Shown: in pieces, positions 25,473 to 34,694 of the stretch
Numbering within the stretch: the stretch's first letter is position 1
How the letters are laid out: each line of letters starts with the position of its first letter
Origin: Halorutilus salinus
GTDB taxonomy: Archaea; Halobacteriota; Halobacteria; Halobacteriales; Halorutilaceae
Assembly: GCF_026242195.1 (NCBI RefSeq)
Contig: NZ_RKLV01000002.1
Span: 224,753 to 288,752, forward strand
Direction of reading: 5' to 3'
Length of the DNA: 64,000 nucleotides
Made by a program: the position numbers and the translations under genes
The notes under the pieces: generated by a model
Databases searched by the model: none
What the model was told of the DNA's origin: nothing
The model's input: the letters and a program-made list of their open reading frames with translations, nothing else

Positions 25473-26974
25473 TCGACGCTCATCGGGTTTTGGCGCTCCT
25501 TCGGCGGATCCTGTACACGGAAGTAAGGGGGATCCTCACGGAACTCGACGAGCGACGTACTTCCCACGAATCCGCAGGGCGACTTTCTCAGGGTGAGGTA
25601 CTGGAGACCGTCGTCGAGGACACGCGTTTCGAGAACCTGCTCCGCGGTATCGACGAAGAAGCCTGAGATACGGCTGTCGGTCACAGACGGGTTGTGGACG
25701 TTGACGACGACATCCTCCTCTCCCGTCTCCGTCTCTTGGAAATGCTGTAGCTCACGCGCGCCGCCGGGTCCGAGCCGGTGAACCGCCGTACCTGTTTTTG
25801 CGATCGCAAACGTGCCTGCCTCGCCGCCTCCGTCCGCGTTACGGAAGAACGAAACAACGTCGCCAACGTCGTCGGTCGCTCCCCTCACGTTGTCGCTTTC
25901 CGCGAACCCGCTCCACGAACCCGTCATGTCGAGTGCGAACAGCCGATCGTCCCTAAGGAGTTCGTCTACGGAGGTATCCGTCCCTTCCAAGACGGAGCCG
26001 ACGCGCGCCGGTGTCAGATGCGTCGTCGGGAGGAGGACGAGCGTGTAGCCGCCTTCCACAGCCGTCGAGACGAACGAGCCGAGTATCGACGCAAGGTTGG
26101 CGTATCCGTCGTGCTTTAGAAGCACCGTCCCTCCACGTATGATACCGCCCCCGCACAGCTTGTCGAGACCTCCGACCCCGACCGAGACGTGTTCGTGCTG
26201 TTTGAGCGCGGGCGGCTGGGAACGGCGTTTGGGGGACAGTGTCACACCTTTGTCACCGAACTCGACCTCGACACGGCGTCTGTCGTGGTCTACCCCGCGC
26301 ATCTTGGTGATGCGCAGGAACCGGTGCGGGTCGTCGGCTATCTCCTCGCCCCAGAGACGCACGACTCCGTGTGTCGTAAACCTGAGTGGGTTCGTGTCCC
26401 CGTCTGAGTATACGTCCTCAATGGTGAACAGAGACGTCGCCTCCATCTCGTCGGTGAAGAGACGTATCAGGTCGAGAGTCGTCCGACGGAAAATCTCGGC
26501 GTTTTCGCTCACCGCTCGCAGACCTGAGGCGCTGTCGAGGACGACACGGTCGCACGGCGCGAACTCCCTTAGGTACTCCGTGATGTACTCCGACGTAAAC
26601 GGGGCGTCGAAGCCCTCGACGAACCCCGCCTCGTCACCCAGCGCACGTAGAACGAGTTCGTCCTCGTCGCTTTCGAGCGTCCTACCCGGCTTCGCGTGTA
26701 CCGAGGCGACGCTGAGGCTGTCGTGATCAAGTTCGAAGTCGAAGGATCCGAACGAGTCACGTAGCTCTTCGACCGTCTGCTCGGTGCTGACGAAAAGACA
26801 TTCGTCGCCGTTCTCTAGACCCTCCTGAAGGAAACCCATACCTAAGGTGCTCTTACCCGTACCCGGTCCGCCCGTGACGAGCACAGACCGCTCCTCGGGT
26901 ATACCGCCGCCGAGCATCTTGTCGAGCATCTCCACACCTGACGAGACGCGGTTCGGTTCGGTGGTTCGTACCAT
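25469..26974 (-). CDS. two-domain KaiC/RecA-like ATPase
   Basis: 501 residues. First KaiC-like domain has a proper Walker A (GGPGTGKST, residues 35-43), a catalytic-looking VSTEQ and a Walker B VVLDSASGL. The second domain begins near SVGVGGLDKLCGGG but its P-loop is degenerate (LLKHDGYANLAS), so it probably does not bind ATP the usual way. Archaeal homologues are linked to signalling and motility regulation, some called HTR-like. No partner gene next to it helps. The C-terminus is extended beyond the second domain. Confidence 0.8.
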   Translation of the reverse strand: MVRTTEPNRVSSGVEMLDKMLGGGIPEERSVLVTGGPGTGKSTLGMGFLQEGLENGDECLFVSTEQTVEELRDSFGSFDFELDHDSLSVASVHAKPGRTLESDEDELVLRALGDEAGFVEGFDAPFTSEYITEYLREFAPCDRVVLDSASGLRAVSENAEIFRRTTLDLIRLFTDEMEATSLFTIEDVYSDGDTNPLRFTTHGVVRLWGEEIADDPHRFLRITKMRGVDHDRRRVEVEFGDKGVTLSPKRRSQPPALKQHEHVSVGVGGLDKLCGGGIIRGGTVLLKHDGYANLASILGSFVSTAVEGGYTLVLLPTTHLTPARVGSVLEGTDTSVDELLRDDRLFALDMTGSWSGFAESDNVRGATDDVGDVVSFFRNADGGGEAGTFAIAKTGTAVHRLGPGGARELQHFQETETGEEDVVVNVHNPSVTDSRISGFFVDTAEQVLETRVLDDGLQYLTLRKSPCGFVGSTSLVEFREDPPYFRVQDPPKERQNPMSVD

Positions 26975-27019
26975 CTTACTGTTACAAAAACGCCGAGGTA
27001 TATATTTCCACGCCTCGAA

Positions 27020-27844
27020 TCAGACGGCGCGTCCCGCGATGAAGGCGACGAGAGCGACGAACATAGCTGTCTTGAGTAGCTTCTGCCCCGACGAAGGTGA
27101 TTTCCACGACCGTCGTACACCTTCGAGAAGCACCACGTCCGCGGTGGCGACGGCTACGAGGTACGCCGTACCGAAGCCGTCGAATACGAAGTACGGCGCG
27201 GGGCTAAGACCGACGGCGACGAGTACGGAAGCCGTGGCGAGTAGAACCGCACGGCGCTCGCCGTAGACAACGGGTAAGGTACGCGCCCCCTCGGCGGCGT
27301 CACCCTCGACATCCTCGACGTCCTTGACTATCTCACGTCCGAGGTTGACGAGTCCGGCGAGGAAGAACAGGACGACGGTGTACCTGACGCCTTCCGCCGC
27401 CGCGCCCCCGAACAGGAAGGCGCTCCCCGCGAGGTACGCCACGGCGACGTTTCCGACGAGAGGCATACGTTTGAGATGTGACGAGTAGACGACGAGAACG
27501 ACGAGGTTGACGACGCCGATACCGACGGCGAGGAGCGGCAGGAGGGCGACGGTCAGAACGAGCGCCGCGGCGAACAGTGCGGCGGAGACGAAGGCGGCAC
27601 CGCGACGCGAGATCCTACCGCTCGGAACAGGACGGTCGGGGCGGTTTACGGCGTCTATGTCGGCGTCGTAGTAGTCGTTGACGGCGTTCCCCGCGCCGGT
27701 TCCGAAAGCCGTCACGACCGCCGCGACAGCCACGGGTACGCCGAGCGAGCCGCCGACGTATCCGCCGACCGCCGCACCGAGCGCACCCACTCCTGCGTTC
27801 GTCGGACGCGTGAGTTCGAGCGCGGCGACGACCTTCTCTTTCAC
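27020..27844 (-). CDS. geranylgeranylglyceryl phosphate geranylgeranyltransferase, UbiA family
   Basis: 274 residues from GTG 27844, which puts KEKVVAALELTRPTN at the N-terminus as in homologues; the frame remains open upstream without likeness. Aspartate motifs NDYYDADID and the second REIVKDVEDVEGD are present, with about eight membrane segments. Adds the second geranylgeranyl chain in the making of archaeal ether lipids (digeranylgeranylglyceryl phosphate). Single gene divergent from ilvE. Confidence 0.88.
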   Translation of the reverse strand: MKEKVVAALELTRPTNAGVGALGAAVGGYVGGSLGVPVAVAAVVTAFGTGAGNAVNDYYDADIDAVNRPDRPVPSGRISRRGAAFVSAALFAAALVLTVALLPLLAVGIGVVNLVVLVVYSSHLKRMPLVGNVAVAYLAGSAFLFGGAAAEGVRYTVVLFFLAGLVNLGREIVKDVEDVEGDAAEGARTLPVVYGERRAVLLATASVLVAVGLSPAPYFVFDGFGTAYLVAVATADVVLLEGVRRSWKSPSSGQKLLKTAMFVALVAFIAGRAV

Positions 27845-27892
27845 GCACCGACGTGTCGTGCGGTGCGCATCAACGCTTCGGTGCAACGTGGG

Positions 27893-27900
27893 TTATATAA
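27893..27900 (+). promoter_or_regulatory. TATA box of ilvE
   Basis: TTATATAA whose middle lies 22 bases before the ATG at 27918. The spacing implies a message with almost no leader. Confidence 0.55.
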
Positions 27901-27917
27901 CGTAACGCGCCCACAGT

Positions 27918-28850
27918 ATGAACATGTCGTTGGACGAACTCGACGTGGACAAGATATGGATGGACGGCGAACTCGTCGACTGGGACGAGGCTCAGATACA
28001 CGTACTTTCGCACGTCGTCCATTACGGGAGCGGAGTCTTCGAGGGCGTAAGGTGCTACGACACCGTCGACGGACCCGCTGTCTTCCGCCACCGCGAACAT
28101 TACGAACGCCTCGCCGACAGCGCAAAGGCGCTCGGTATCGGGATGGAGTATACGGTCGGCGAACTCGTAGAGGCGACACGCGAACTCATACGTGAGAACG
28201 AACTCGACTCGTGCTACATACGCCCTATCGTCTTCTACGGATACGACGAACTCGGTCTGAACCCGAAGGGCTGTCCCGTCCGTACCGCCATCGCGGTCTG
28301 GCCCTGGGGCGCGTACCTCGGCGAGGACGCAATAAACAACGGCGTCGATGTAGCTGTCTCGTCGTGGCGCAAGCACCATTCGTCACAGATACCCACGACG
28401 GCGAAGATCACGGGTGCGTACGTAAACTCGATCATGGCGTCGCTCGAAGCCAAGTCGAACGGCTATACGGAGGCGATACTGCTCGACAAGGAGGGTAGTG
28501 TCTCCGAGGGTCCCGGCGAGAACGTCTTCATGGTCAACGACGGTACGCTGTACACCACTCCTGTGGATTCGAGCATCTTGGACGGTATAACGCGTCAGTG
28601 TGTCATGGATGTCGCCGAAGATCTCGGATACGAGGTCGTCGAAAAACGTATCTCACGTAGCGAACTCTACACCGCGGACGAACTGTTCTTTACGGGAACC
28701 GCCGCGGAGGTCACGCCGATACGGAGCGTCGACGACCGTCAGGTACGTGAAGACGGACGCGGTCCTGTCACGAAGGAGATACAGGAAACGTTCTTCGAGA
28801 TCACCGAGGGTAGACGCGACGGCTACACCGACTGGCTCGACTACGTCTAA
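27918..28850 (+). CDS. ilvE: branched-chain amino acid aminotransferase
   Basis: 310 residues, fold type IV PLP enzyme. HYGSGVFEGVRCY, the PLP lysine in TTAKITGAYVNS, and EGPGENVFMV and GITRQCVMD are recognisable. Catalyses the last step of valine, leucine and isoleucine synthesis with 2-oxoglutarate as partner. A second ATG three codons in is possible. Ends with a four-base overlap with convergent flpA. Confidence 0.93.
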   Translation: MNMSLDELDVDKIWMDGELVDWDEAQIHVLSHVVHYGSGVFEGVRCYDTVDGPAVFRHREHYERLADSAKALGIGMEYTVGELVEATRELIRENELDSCYIRPIVFYGYDELGLNPKGCPVRTAIAVWPWGAYLGEDAINNGVDVAVSSWRKHHSSQIPTTAKITGAYVNSIMASLEAKSNGYTEAILLDKEGSVSEGPGENVFMVNDGTLYTTPVDSSILDGITRQCVMDVAEDLGYEVVEKRISRSELYTADELFFTGTAAEVTPIRSVDDRQVREDGRGPVTKEIQETFFEITEGRRDGYTDWLDYV

Positions 28851-29455
28851 CGTCGCGCGATGACGACTGCGTGGTCGTCGTAGAACGGCGAAAGGTCGAC
28901 CGTACGGTCTACGTCGTATGCGTCCTCCATCCTGTCCGCGACCTCCTCGTACTTCTCCTCGGGTTCCGCAGTCACGTCCTCGCTCCTCGCCTTGACGACG
29001 ACGTAGACACGTCCGCCGTCGCGGACGAACGGCGCGTTCTTAACCGCTACGTCCGCCTGTCCGCGCGTCGCAACGTCCTGATACAGAACGTCGACGCCTT
29101 CTACGATGCCCGCGTAGACCGACGGCTTCCGTGCGTCGGCGAAGACGGGGAAAAGGCGATCGCGTGTCCCCGCAACGTCCACGAGACGTGACGCGGGACT
29201 CGGCGCGAACTCGACGGCGTATACGGCGCGTGCGGCATCCGCAAAGTACGACGGCGTCGTGCCTGCGCCGCCGCCGAGGTACAGTACACGCGCGTCTTCG
29301 AGCGGTATATCTACACCCTTGACAAGCGCTGCAGACGCCTTGCTCCTCCGCGGGTGCCATAGACGCAGACCGTCGACGACACGCTCGTCACGTACCTTCT
29401 CGCCGTCTGTCGCCGGATACCGTTCGCCGTCGACATCAACCCACCCTACGGTCAT
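28847..29455 (-). CDS. flpA: fibrillarin-like rRNA/tRNA 2'-O-methyltransferase
   Basis: 202 residues, SAM-dependent methyltransferase. LYLGGGAGTTPSYFAD (SAM loop), YAVEFAPSP and VLYQDVATRGQADV are conserved fibrillarin motifs. Acts in C/D box sRNPs with Nop5 and L7Ae. ATGA overlap with the upstream nop5 gene confirms the pairing. Confidence 0.95.
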   Translation of the reverse strand: MTVGWVDVDGERYPATDGEKVRDERVVDGLRLWHPRRSKASAALVKGVDIPLEDARVLYLGGGAGTTPSYFADAARAVYAVEFAPSPASRLVDVAGTRDRLFPVFADARKPSVYAGIVEGVDVLYQDVATRGQADVAVKNAPFVRDGGRVYVVVKARSEDVTAEPEEKYEEVADRMEDAYDVDRTVDLSPFYDDHAVVIARR

Positions 29456-30204
29456 CCGTCATCACGTCCCTGTATACGTTCCATCTTCTCATCGAGTTCG
29501 TCGGCGAGTTGGGGGCGCAGGTCGCCCGCGTAACGGTCGACGCGCGCCGCTATCGTCAGCTTCCCCGCTACGGCGCGCGCCGCGCTTCCGCGTTCGTCCT
29601 CCCTCGTTCCGCGGACGTACGGATGGACGTAGATTACACCGTGCTTGGGCGGCGGTGCGTCGCCGCGTAGATGGCGGAAAAGGGCGTCCTCGGCACCCAG
29701 TACCTGTACGGTACTACTCGGCATACGTGCGAGTTCGTCGAGTCCGCCGGCAAGGGCGATGAGGCGCGCCGCGAGTACGGGATCCGCGAGGTTCGACAGG
29801 TTGGGTGCGAGTTCGGGCGTGCGTTCCTCGATAAAGCCGCGTGTCTCGTCGCGCGTCTCTTCGAGCGCGTTACGCCCCTCGACGACTCCTTCGACGGGAA
29901 CCCTGTCGGTCTCCTCGCGCCAGTCGCGCGTCCGCTCGTCGAGTTCGTTTAGGCTATCGCCGACGGTTTCGAGCGTACGTACGGCGTTTATTACGTCGCG
30001 TTCCGCCGTGTCGACGGCTTCGTCGACGCGCCGGCGCGCCCCCTCCACGGTCGCTTGGTGCAAGGCGTCGTAGTAGCCGTCACGCGTCCCGAAGACGCCT
30101 GACTCAACCGCGTCTCCGGGTAGGTCACGCGCATCGGGTTCGCCCCCTTCGTCAAGCTCCTCAGTAACGGCGTCGGCGTCCGTCCCGCGTTCGTACCACG
30201 TCAC
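29452..30204 (-). CDS. Nop5/Nop56-58-like C/D box RNP protein
   Basis: 250 residues, shorter than the roughly 280-370 residues of many homologues because the N-terminal domain is reduced. Coiled-coil middle, then the Nop domain with APNLSNLADPVLAARLI and GAEDALFRHLRG, and PPPKHGVIYVHPYVRG, which binds box C/D RNA. Starts with GTG overlapping the TGA of the gene before it. Scaffold between fibrillarin and L7Ae. Confidence 0.9.
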   Translation of the reverse strand: MTWYERGTDADAVTEELDEGGEPDARDLPGDAVESGVFGTRDGYYDALHQATVEGARRRVDEAVDTAERDVINAVRTLETVGDSLNELDERTRDWREETDRVPVEGVVEGRNALEETRDETRGFIEERTPELAPNLSNLADPVLAARLIALAGGLDELARMPSSTVQVLGAEDALFRHLRGDAPPPKHGVIYVHPYVRGTREDERGSAARAVAGKLTIAARVDRYAGDLRPQLADELDEKMERIQGRDDG

Positions 30205-31481
30205 GCAATCGCCTCCTCTAGCAGGGACGTTGCCGTTTCGTAAACCTCGTCTGCGCGTTCCTCCGTCTCTCCTTCAGCCGTCACACGCACCTTCGGCTCC
30301 GTACCGCTTGGACGTATCAGGAACCAGCCGCCGTCTACGCCGACACGCACACCGTCGACGGCGCTGTAGTCGCCGTACTCGTCGCGTGCCTGTTCCCCAA
30401 CACCGTCCATGACGCACGGCTTGTCCTCGTCGGCAACACCGAAGTTACCGCGGCGTACGAACCGCGGAGGGAGGGCGTCTATCTGTCGGCGCAACGGCTC
30501 CTCGGTGGCGAGCGCGCAGACCTTCGCTGACGCGAGGACGCCGTCGGGGCACAACGTCTCATCGGGGAATATCCAGTTGTTGCTCGGTTCGCCGCCGAAG
30601 CCGCCGCCGTTCTGCTTTAGCTCCGCGGCGACGTTTACGTCCCCGACGGCGGTACGGCGCACGTCCGCAACCTCGTCGACGACCGTACTCGTATTGACGG
30701 GCGCGACGACCTCGTCCGCACCCTCGAAACGCGCAAAAAGAGCCATAAGAGAGTCGGGTTCGACGTACTCGCCCGACGAGTCAACCACAGCGACACGGTC
30801 GGCGTCGCCGTCGTGCGCCAACCCCAACTCCGCGTCGTACGCGACGACGGCATCCTTCAGATCGTCGAGGTTCTCGTCGGTCGGTTCGGGTAGGCGCGCG
30901 GAGAAGCTTCCGTCGTACTCGCAGTTGACCGTCACGACGTCGCATCCAAGACGGCGCAGGACGCGCGGCGTGATACGTGAACCCGCCCCGCCCGCACCGT
31001 CGACGACGACACGGACGTCCGCCTCAGCGACGGCATCGACGACGGCGTCCCCGTGTTCACGTAGAACACCGTCGAAACGCCTCTCCTCGCCGAACGACTC
31101 TGCGTCGACCGAAGATGCGCCGGATTCGACGCGTTCCTCGACGACACCGCGCTGTTCACCGTCGTACGCCGTCCCGTCGGCGTTCCACGGCTTAAAACCG
31201 TTGTACTCCGGCGGGTTGTGTGACGCCGTCACGACGAGCGCCGTGTCGTCGGCGTGGCGCACCACCGACGGCGTCGGGGCTATACCGACGCGTTCGGCAT
31301 CCGCACCCGCCGATAGAACACCTGCGACGACGCCGTCTTCGAGCGCCTTTCCCGTGACACGCGTATCCCGTCCGACAGTAACCGTGTCGGCGTCCTCACC
31401 CACCGCCGCGCCTATACGCAGAGCAAGGTCGGTCGTTATCTTCTCTCCGACGACGCCACGGACGCCGCTCGTTCCGAACAT
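30201..31481 (-). CDS. phosphohexomutase (phosphoglucosamine/phosphomannomutase)
   Basis: 426 residues, alpha-D-phosphohexomutase fold. The phosphoserine loop TASHNPPEYNG, metal loop DGDADRVAVV and phosphate-binding loop RPSGTEPKVRV are all there. Interconverts 6- and 1-phospho sugars for sugar nucleotides and S-layer glycans. GlmM or ManB role not resolved. Coupled to nop5 by a four-base overlap. Confidence 0.88.
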   Translation of the reverse strand: MFGTSGVRGVVGEKITTDLALRIGAAVGEDADTVTVGRDTRVTGKALEDGVVAGVLSAGADAERVGIAPTPSVVRHADDTALVVTASHNPPEYNGFKPWNADGTAYDGEQRGVVEERVESGASSVDAESFGEERRFDGVLREHGDAVVDAVAEADVRVVVDGAGGAGSRITPRVLRRLGCDVVTVNCEYDGSFSARLPEPTDENLDDLKDAVVAYDAELGLAHDGDADRVAVVDSSGEYVEPDSLMALFARFEGADEVVAPVNTSTVVDEVADVRRTAVGDVNVAAELKQNGGGFGGEPSNNWIFPDETLCPDGVLASAKVCALATEEPLRRQIDALPPRFVRRGNFGVADEDKPCVMDGVGEQARDEYGDYSAVDGVRVGVDGGWFLIRPSGTEPKVRVTAEGETEERADEVYETATSLLEEAIA

Positions 31482-31562
31482 GGTCGACGTAAGCGCACCG
31501 CCGTTATCAAGCCTGCGAAGGGAAAGACAGATTAGCCCGACGCCCCTATCCGTACTCGAAAG

Positions 31563-31638
31563 GGGCCGGTAGCTTAGTCCGGCTTAAAGCATCGGGCTTT
31601 TAACCCGATGACCGAGGGTTCAAATCCCTCCCGGCCCG
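31563..31638 (+). tRNA. tRNA-Lys (UUU)
   Basis: 76-base cloverleaf. Acceptor stem GGGCCGG/CCGGCCC, D arm GCTT/AAGC, anticodon stem TCGGG/CCCGA enclosing CTTTTAA with anticodon TTT, T arm GAGGG TTCAAAT CCCTC and discriminator G at 31638. No intron; CCA not encoded. Confidence 0.95.
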
Positions 31639-31666
31639 TACGAACCGTGTTTTACGAAAGGAGTGG

Positions 31667-31737
31667 ACTGATGGGATTTGAACCAGAGAACGGACGAGAG
31701 AAACGAGTGAAGTAACCGTTGTTCGAACCCCCCGACC
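31667..31737 (-). other. tRNA-like T-arm fragments downstream of tRNA-Lys
   Basis: On the minus strand there are two stretches like the 3' part of a tRNA: GGTTCAAATCCCATCAGTCC (plus about 31665-31684) and GGGGGTTCGAAC (about 31720-31731). Neither can fold into a T arm, since the 5' stem halves do not match. Such 3' fragments are often left at sites where integrating elements enter tRNA genes. May also be chance. Confidence 0.3.
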
Positions 31738-31798
31738 CGTAGAGAAAGATCCTCTGTCCTACCGCAAGACGTAACCCGACGCCCGCGCTACGCCGAAC

Positions 31799-32323
31799 GT
31801 GGAACGCGCAGAGGTACTACGTCTCGGTCACCGTCCGGAGCGCGACGAACGTCTGACGACCCATGTCTGTCTCACGGCGCGCGCTCTCGGCGCTGAGGCG
31901 GTACACGTCGACGGTAAGGGCACCGGACCCGTCGGGACGGCGCGCGAGGTCACACGGCGTTTCGGCGGAGGGTTCGAAGCCGACACCGTAGGGTCGCCGC
32001 GTTCCGTCGTACGTGACTTCGACGGCAACGTCGCGCATCTTACGATGTACGGCGAACCCGTACAGGACGTAATCGACGACGTACGTGAAGAACCCGTCCT
32101 CGCCGTCGTGGGTGCGGGAAAGGTCGACGGCTGGGTCTACGAGGAGGCGGACTACAACGTCGGCGTCACCAACCAGCCGCATTCGGAGGTCGCGGCTCTC
32201 GCCGTGTTTCTCCACGAGTACTTCGGCGGCGAAGAGCTTGAAGCCCGTTTCGCCGGCGGTGAGGTAGAGGTCGTACCGTCGGCAAGCGGAAAGGAAACGA
32301 GGTCTATTCGAGACTCTCGATAG
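31799..32323 (+). CDS. trm56: tRNA (cytidine-56-2'-O)-methyltransferase aTrm56
   Basis: 174 residues, SPOUT family. The N-terminus [21 protein letters not shown] and the knot region [34 protein letters not shown] match archaeal Trm56, which methylates C56 in the T loop of tRNA. GTG start. The 3' end overlaps the convergent NAC gene by 20 bases. Confidence 0.92.
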   Translation: MERAEVLRLGHRPERDERLTTHVCLTARALGAEAVHVDGKGTGPVGTAREVTRRFGGGFEADTVGSPRSVVRDFDGNVAHLTMYGEPVQDVIDDVREEPVLAVVGAGKVDGWVYEEADYNVGVTNQPHSEVAALAVFLHEYFGGEELEARFAGGEVEVVPSASGKETRSIRDSR

Positions 32324-32630
32324 CCGCGGCGAGATCCCTATCGGTGGTCTTGAGTGCTTCGCGCGCATCGTCCTCATCGACATCCGCCTGCTCTGCGACG
32401 AGAGAAACGTCCTCGTCGTCGACGCGCGACCGCTCGCGCGACTCACCGACGACCTGATACGTCTTCTGACCCTGCGCCTCTATCGAGTTAACGTCCGCGT
32501 CGTCGATAACGATCTCCTTCGTACCCGTCTTGATTACGACCTCTTCGACGCCTTCTATCTCCTCCATATCGACGCCCATCTGGTTCATCATCTTCTTCAT
32601 CCGTCTGGAGTCTCCTCCTCCTCCGAACAT
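32304..32630 (-). CDS. nac: nascent polypeptide-associated complex protein
   Basis: 108 residues from ATG 32630 ([19 protein letters not shown]), the usual start of haloarchaeal NAC. NAC beta-barrel domain ([20 protein letters not shown]) and a C-terminal UBA domain ([23 protein letters not shown]). Homodimer binding nascent chains at the ribosome exit. Confidence 0.93.
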   Translation of the reverse strand: MFGGGGDSRRMKKMMNQMGVDMEEIEGVEEVVIKTGTKEIVIDDADVNSIEAQGQKTYQVVGESRERSRVDDEDVSLVAEQADVDEDDAREALKTTDRDLAAAIESLE

Positions 32631-32727
32631 ACGCGACGGTTCGTATCGCAGGAACAAAAAACGAACGGTGACGCCCTTTACTTGCGTCGCGTTAAGCTTA
32701 AACGTCTTGATTACTACCGGTTATACA

Positions 32728-33282
32728 ATGGAGATACCTACACCTGAGGATCTCAAGGAAAAACGGAAGTCGCTCGGTATGACACAGAGCGAACTCGCCG
32801 ACAGCGCAGGTGTTTCACAGCCGCTGATCGCACGTATAGAGAACGGCGACGTGGATCCGCGCCTCTCTACCGTCTCGCGTATAGTCGAGGTCTTCGAGAC
32901 CGCAGAGGAGGACGTGGTGACAGCCGACGATCTGATGAGCGACGGCGTCATCTCCGTCGCACCCGACGATACTGTACGCGACGCCGTCGAGACGATGCAG
33001 GACGCCCAGTTCTCTCAGCTTCCCGTCGTCAAGGACGGCGTCCCCGTCGGTTCGACGAGCGACGCAACCGTGGCGCGTGCGCGTTCACAGACCGAAGACC
33101 TGCCGCACGCGCCCGTCGAGGATATAATGGGCGAGTCGTTCCCGACGATATCCCCCGACGCTGACCTCTCTACCGTCTCACGTCTTCTCGATCACTCCAG
33201 CGCCGTCCTCGTCACGCGCGAGGGGAAGGTTGCGGGTATCATCACCGACGCAGACCTTGCGGCGTACGTCGGTTCGGACTGA
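32728..33282 (+). CDS. HTH regulator with CBS domain pair
   Basis: 184 residues from ATG 32728; longer frames upstream run through the divergent NAC gene. An N-terminal XRE helix-turn-helix (KSLGMTQSELADSAGVSQPLIARIENG) is joined to two CBS domains (about 70-120 and 130-184). CBS pairs sense adenine nucleotides or similar, so this may be an energy-responsive DNA-binding protein. The family is widespread in archaea; targets unknown. Confidence 0.88.
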   Translation: MEIPTPEDLKEKRKSLGMTQSELADSAGVSQPLIARIENGDVDPRLSTVSRIVEVFETAEEDVVTADDLMSDGVISVAPDDTVRDAVETMQDAQFSQLPVVKDGVPVGSTSDATVARARSQTEDLPHAPVEDIMGESFPTISPDADLSTVSRLLDHSSAVLVTREGKVAGIITDADLAAYVGSD

Positions 33283-33324
33283 GCCTCCGCCGCATCTATA
33301 TGAGGCGCGTCCGTACGACACCGC

Positions 33325-33753
33325 ATGTACGACGGTATACTGCTTGCCACCGACGGTAGCGAGACAGCCGAACGCGCCGCCGACCACGCCGTTGCGCTGG
33401 CGTCGGAGTTCGGCGCGACCCTTCATGTCGTTCACGCCGTCGCGCCCGGAATAACCGATGTCATTTCCTCCGATAGCGTCGGTGAACTCGTCCACGACGC
33501 AGAGGAGACCGGTGAAGAACTCGTCGAGAAGGTCGCCGACCGAGCGCGCGCAGAGGGCGTCGACTCCGTGACGCACGTCGAACAGCGCGTCCCTCACGAG
33601 GTGATAATCGAGTACGCCGACGAGAACGAGGTTGACGTTATCGTCGTAGGTTCGCGCGGAAGGTCGGAGAAGAGCCTACGCGACCGTCTTCTCGGCGGCG
33701 TCTCTACAAACGTCGTCTACGTCTCCGACGTACCCGTGCTGACGGTTCGTTAG
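33325..33753 (+). CDS. universal stress protein UspA family
   Basis: 142 residues, one Usp domain. YDGILLATDGSETAERAADHAV at the start and VGSRGRSEKSLRDRLLGGVSTNVV as the ATP-binding G-2x-G-9x-G(S/T) motif. Cytoplasmic nucleotide-binding stress protein of unclear role. 42 bases after the CBS regulator. Confidence 0.9.
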   Translation: MYDGILLATDGSETAERAADHAVALASEFGATLHVVHAVAPGITDVISSDSVGELVHDAEETGEELVEKVADRARAEGVDSVTHVEQRVPHEVIIEYADENEVDVIVVGSRGRSEKSLRDRLLGGVSTNVVYVSDVPVLTVR

Positions 33754-33755
33754 CA

Positions 33756-34313
33756 CTAACGCACGAAGAGCTTGTACTTGACGTCGCCGCCGTCTATCTC
33801 CTGCAGAATACGGTCGACGAGAACCCCCGCAGGGTCGTGGAAGCCGCTTACGCGATCCTCAAGATCGTCGTAGCTCTCGAACTCGTCGTACTTGCGCTCA
33901 TCAAGCACCGTGTTACGTATCTTCTCACCCACGCCGGGGAGGAGATCAAGCTGATGCATACGTATGGTGACCGAACCCGCCTCGTTGAAGAAGTCGAGGA
34001 AACGTTCCTCGTCCTCCTCAACGATGTCCTTGACGGCGTACTCAAGCTCCATCTGAGAGCCCTGTGTGAGACCCGTGTACTCTATACGTTGCTTGACGCG
34101 GTCGACGCGCTCGCGCTCTTCATCGCCGACGTAGAGACGGTCACCGATAGTTACGTCTGCGTCCTTCTTAGGAAGAATCTCTAGGAGCGTGAAGCCGTCG
34201 ACGCCGAGAGCCTGAGCAAGTGGTTCATCGCTCGCCCTGTCCTCCGAGCGCCCCGTAGGCATGTAGTCGAGTACGTAGACGTACTCCTCCCTGTCCGAGT
34301 CCTTGTCTGACAT
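33756..34313 (-). CDS. DUF655 putative RNA-binding protein
   Basis: 185 residues. YVYVLDYMPTGR and an OB-like N-terminal part, then a helix-hairpin-helix region (LDLLPGVGEKIRNTVLDER). This family is found next to rpl21e and rpoF in most archaea and is thought to act in RNA metabolism. The usual ksgA/dim1 gene does not follow here: a UspA gene converges instead. Confidence 0.85.
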   Translation of the reverse strand: MSDKDSDREEYVYVLDYMPTGRSEDRASDEPLAQALGVDGFTLLEILPKKDADVTIGDRLYVGDEERERVDRVKQRIEYTGLTQGSQMELEYAVKDIVEEDEERFLDFFNEAGSVTIRMHQLDLLPGVGEKIRNTVLDERKYDEFESYDDLEDRVSGFHDPAGVLVDRILQEIDGGDVKYKLFVR

Positions 34314-34343
34314 TCTGACACCTTCTTTTTCTAAGAACTCTTG

Positions 34344-34694
34344 CTACCTATACTTGGCGACGGCGTTGAGTATCTCGTCCATCTCGTCGGAGTCAAGCGA
34401 GTAACGTTCCTTTGCGTAGACCGACCGGAGTTCGTCGCGGTTCCGGGGGAGTAGGTCGACTATCTTGTGCGCCACGAAGTCGTCGACAGCCTCGAACTCA
34501 ACGAGAGTACCGAGTAGCTCCTCCGCCTCGTCGGTGTCAAGGACGGCGAACTCGTTGACGTGTTCGAGCGAACGGCGTAGCTCGTACGCCATCTCCCGAT
34601 CCTCGTCGGCGCGGTCGTCGGCGATCTCGTTGAGCGTCTCCTTAACCTCGGAGACGGTCACGTACTCCTCGTCGAGCTTCTCCTTGACTATCAT
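34344..34694 (-). CDS. rpoF: RNA polymerase subunit Rpo4 (RpoF)
   Basis: 116 residues, archaeal counterpart of Rpb4, forming the stalk with Rpo7. HRDC-like helical C-terminus (DLLPRNRDELRSVYAKERYSL). Overlaps rpl21e upstream by four bases and is 30 bases from DUF655, a conserved archaeal operon. Confidence 0.92.
   Translation of the reverse strand: MIVKEKLDEEYVTVSEVKETLNEIADDRADEDREMAYELRRSLEHVNEFAVLDTDEAEELLGTLVEFEAVDDFVAHKIVDLLPRNRDELRSVYAKERYSLDSDEMDEILNAVAKYR

Noticed and set aside
30409..31572. 387-codon plus-strand frame opposite the phosphohexomutase
   Set aside because: Serine/arginine/threonine-rich antisense shadow of a well-supported enzyme.
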